From the NCBI RefSeq assembly GCF_035688975.1, contig NZ_DASSMH010000103.1, forward strand, positions 1 through 32,602: DNA of 32,602 nt. Reading direction: 5' to 3'. This DNA is from CALMNV01 sp035688975 (lineage in GTDB: Bacteria > Actinomycetota > Actinomycetes > Actinomycetales > Dermatophilaceae). The notes below the pieces were generated by a model. That model saw only the letters and a program-made list of their open reading frames with translations, was not told where the DNA came from and ran no database searches. Shown here piece after piece: positions 29,668 through 32,602 of the stretch. The number at the start of each line of letters is the position of its first letter. Positions within the stretch are counted from its first letter, which is position 1. Both the position numbers and the translations under genes were made by a program.

Positions 29668-30813
29668 ATGCCGCGTCACATCTACGACGAGGACCACGAG
29701 GCGGTGCGTGCGTCCGCGCGCGCGTTCGTCGCCCGCACGCTGGCCCCCCGGGCGCAGGAGATGATCGAGATCAAGTCGATCCCGCGCGAGGTGTGGAAGG
29801 AGGCGGGCAAGCAGGGCCTCTTCGGCTTCGACATTCCGGAGCAGTTCGGTGGGGCGGGGGTGGACGACTACCGCTTCAACGCCGTGGTCTCGGAGGAGAT
29901 GTCGCGCTTCAACGCCGCCACGAGCTCGTGCTTCGGCATCCACTCCGACGTGTGCCCGCCCTACATCGTCGACCTCGGCACCGAGGAGCAGAAGCAGCGC
30001 TGGTTGCCCGGCATGGCAAGCGGCGACCTGATCTGCGCCATCGCCATGACGGAGCCGTCCGGTGGGTCGGACCTGGCGGCGCTCAAGACGACGGCGGTCC
30101 GCGCCGGCGAGGGGTGGGTCCTCAACGGCTCGAAGACCTTCATCACCAACGGCTACCAGGCGGACCTCGTCATCGTCGCCGCCCGCACCGACCCCGCCCG
30201 AGGCGCCAAGGGGATCACCCTGTTCCTGGTGGAGCGCGGCATGCCTGGCTTCGCCAACGGTCGCAAGCTCGACAAGGTCGGCATGCCGGAGTCCGACACC
30301 GCCGAGCTCTTCTTCGACAACGTCCGCGTGCCCGACGAGAACCGGCTCGGCCCCGAGGGGGGCGGCTTCGTCGCGATGATGCAGCGACTGCCCCAGGAGC
30401 GGGTCGGTGCCGCCGTGTCCAACGTGGCGCACGCCAAGGCGATCCTCGAGGAGACCATCGACTACGCCAAGGAGCGCAAGGCGTTCGGTCAGCCCATCGG
30501 GGCTTTCCAGCACAACAAGTTCCTCCTCGCCGAGCTCGTCACGAAGATCGAGGTCGCCGAGGCGTTCGTCGACGACTGCGTGCTGGCCCACGCGGCGCGA
30601 AAGCTGTCGGCCGTCGACGCGGCCAAGGCGAAGTGGTGGAGCTCGCAGGTGCAGAACGAGGTGCTGGACCACTGCGTGCAGCTGCACGGCGGCTACGGCT
30701 TCATGAACGAGTACCGCGTGGCCCGCGCCTGGCGCGATGCCCGCGTGACGAAGATCTGGGCCGGGTCCAACGAGATCATGAAGGAGCTCATCGGCCGGGA
30801 CCTCGGCCTCTGA
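29668..30813 (+). CDS. Acyl-CoA dehydrogenase
   Basis: A 381-residue FAD enzyme that makes the alpha-beta double bond in acyl-CoA. Present are the flavin/substrate segments AIAMTEPSGGSDLAALKT (124-141) and the LNGSKTFITNG loop (152-162), and the C-terminal KIWAGSNEIMKELIGRDL. In the usual Glu position of that last motif (medium- and short-chain enzymes) there is Ala365, while LPQERVGAA holds Glu244. That is the arrangement of long-chain and isovaleryl-type dehydrogenases, so Glu244 is the likely catalytic base. ATG 29668 has GAGGAG six bases before. Regulation by the divergent TetR is strongly suggested. No electron-transfer flavoprotein or ligase gene is adjacent. Confidence 0.93.
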   Translation: MPRHIYDEDHEAVRASARAFVARTLAPRAQEMIEIKSIPREVWKEAGKQGLFGFDIPEQFGGAGVDDYRFNAVVSEEMSRFNAATSSCFGIHSDVCPPYIVDLGTEEQKQRWLPGMASGDLICAIAMTEPSGGSDLAALKTTAVRAGEGWVLNGSKTFITNGYQADLVIVAARTDPARGAKGITLFLVERGMPGFANGRKLDKVGMPESDTAELFFDNVRVPDENRLGPEGGGFVAMMQRLPQERVGAAVSNVAHAKAILEETIDYAKERKAFGQPIGAFQHNKFLLAELVTKIEVAEAFVDDCVLAHAARKLSAVDAAKAKWWSSQVQNEVLDHCVQLHGGYGFMNEYRVARAWRDARVTKIWAGSNEIMKELIGRDLGL

Positions 30814-31052
30814 CGTCCCGCATGTCGAGCACCTGCCGTGCCAGGGGTTTGTCCCCGGCCCGCGCGGGGAACGGGGTACCCGCTCGGGCTCGGGGGGCCC
30901 GGACGACCGGGTTGCGGCATACCGGCCGGTTATGTGTTCGCCCCCCGGGCAGGCGACAATGACGGTTCGCGGCCAGCGCCGTCCGCGGTGGGGCGCTACC
31001 TTGTGCCCTGCCGCGGCCGCGCGCCGCGTATCACGACAACGGAAGAAGCTTC
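30814..31052 (+). promoter_or_regulatory. Leader region of glgX
   Basis: The 239 bp hold a 10-bp palindrome ACCGGCCGGT (30921-30930) flanked by AT on both sides, a -10-like GACAAT (30955-30960), and a second -10-like TACCTT (30997-31002) about 50 bases before the start. No good -35 pairs with either. GGAAGAAG (31041-31048) is the ribosome-binding site. The palindrome could be an operator. Confidence 0.4.

Positions 31053-32602
<1,550 letters not shown>

Overview
The window is high-G+C actinobacterial DNA. Codons end mostly in G or C, many starts are GTG, and several -10 hexamers sit six to nine bases before a start codon, which suggests leaderless mRNAs. The gene content (F420-type LLM oxidoreductase, DUF2017/AosR, DUF2510+RDD, DUF3618, DUF222-HNH, an SSB paralogue beside EttA) fits an actinobacterium, perhaps Micrococcales/Intrasporangiaceae-like. 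That placement is an inference from gene content and style, not from a search.

Layout. 1-190: start of a secreted protein (minus). 409-2175: stand-alone SF2 helicase. 2179-2305: intergenic repeats. 2308-3615: cytoplasmic GH13 enzyme (minus). 3760-5574: divergent Lrp/AsnC regulator and 4-hydroxyphenylpyruvate dioxygenase with mirror-image promoters. 5575-6015: non-coding stretch with a tandem repeat, a possible gene remnant and a hairpin. 6016-6864: DUF2510+RDD membrane protein. 6882-9726 (minus): NAD-salvage operon pncB-pncA plus an unknown conserved gene. 9784-13081: clpS, DUF2017/aosR, an Rv1339-type metallo-beta-lactamase-fold phosphodiesterase, rph and rdgB, which follows the Mycobacterium tuberculosis Rv1330c-Rv1341 order minus a block of genes. 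13078-14631: membrane-anchored molybdopterin oxidoreductase. 14797-15853: tRNA-Leu, Bcp peroxiredoxin, DUF3618 protein and tRNA-Lys. 15895-17162 (minus): a small membrane ORF and a secreted protein of unknown role. 17346-19531: tRNA-His, oligoribonuclease, PrsW-type protease and tRNA-Arg. 19620-22996: two overlapping dynamin-like GTPase genes. 23176-25702: SSB paralogue and ABC-F protein EttA. 25910-27586: DUF222-HNH endonuclease. 28007-30813: LLM oxidoreductase, TetR regulator and acyl-CoA dehydrogenase with a clear shared operator. 31053-end: glycogen debranching enzyme GlgX, cut by the window edge.

How the genes work together. Most are housekeeping: NAD salvage, N-end-rule proteolysis, RNA decay (RNase PH, Orn), nucleotide-pool cleaning (RdgB), peroxide defence (Bcp), tyrosine breakdown (HppD), fatty acyl-CoA oxidation and glycogen/alpha-glucan metabolism (GH13, GlgX). 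I do not see a complete prophage, CRISPR array, secondary-metabolite cluster or recognisable defence island.

The strongest unexplained signal is a short dispersed word, CGGCATAC/GTATGCCG. I counted 28 copies of its 7-base core GGCATAC/GTATGCC across the window, in genes and between them, against roughly three expected by hand from base composition. Other points worth a second look are an intergenic repeat family with the core GTCGAGTGGCCA at two loci, the unknown third gene of the pnc operon, and the GTPase pair with an unusual DxPDxDS switch motif.
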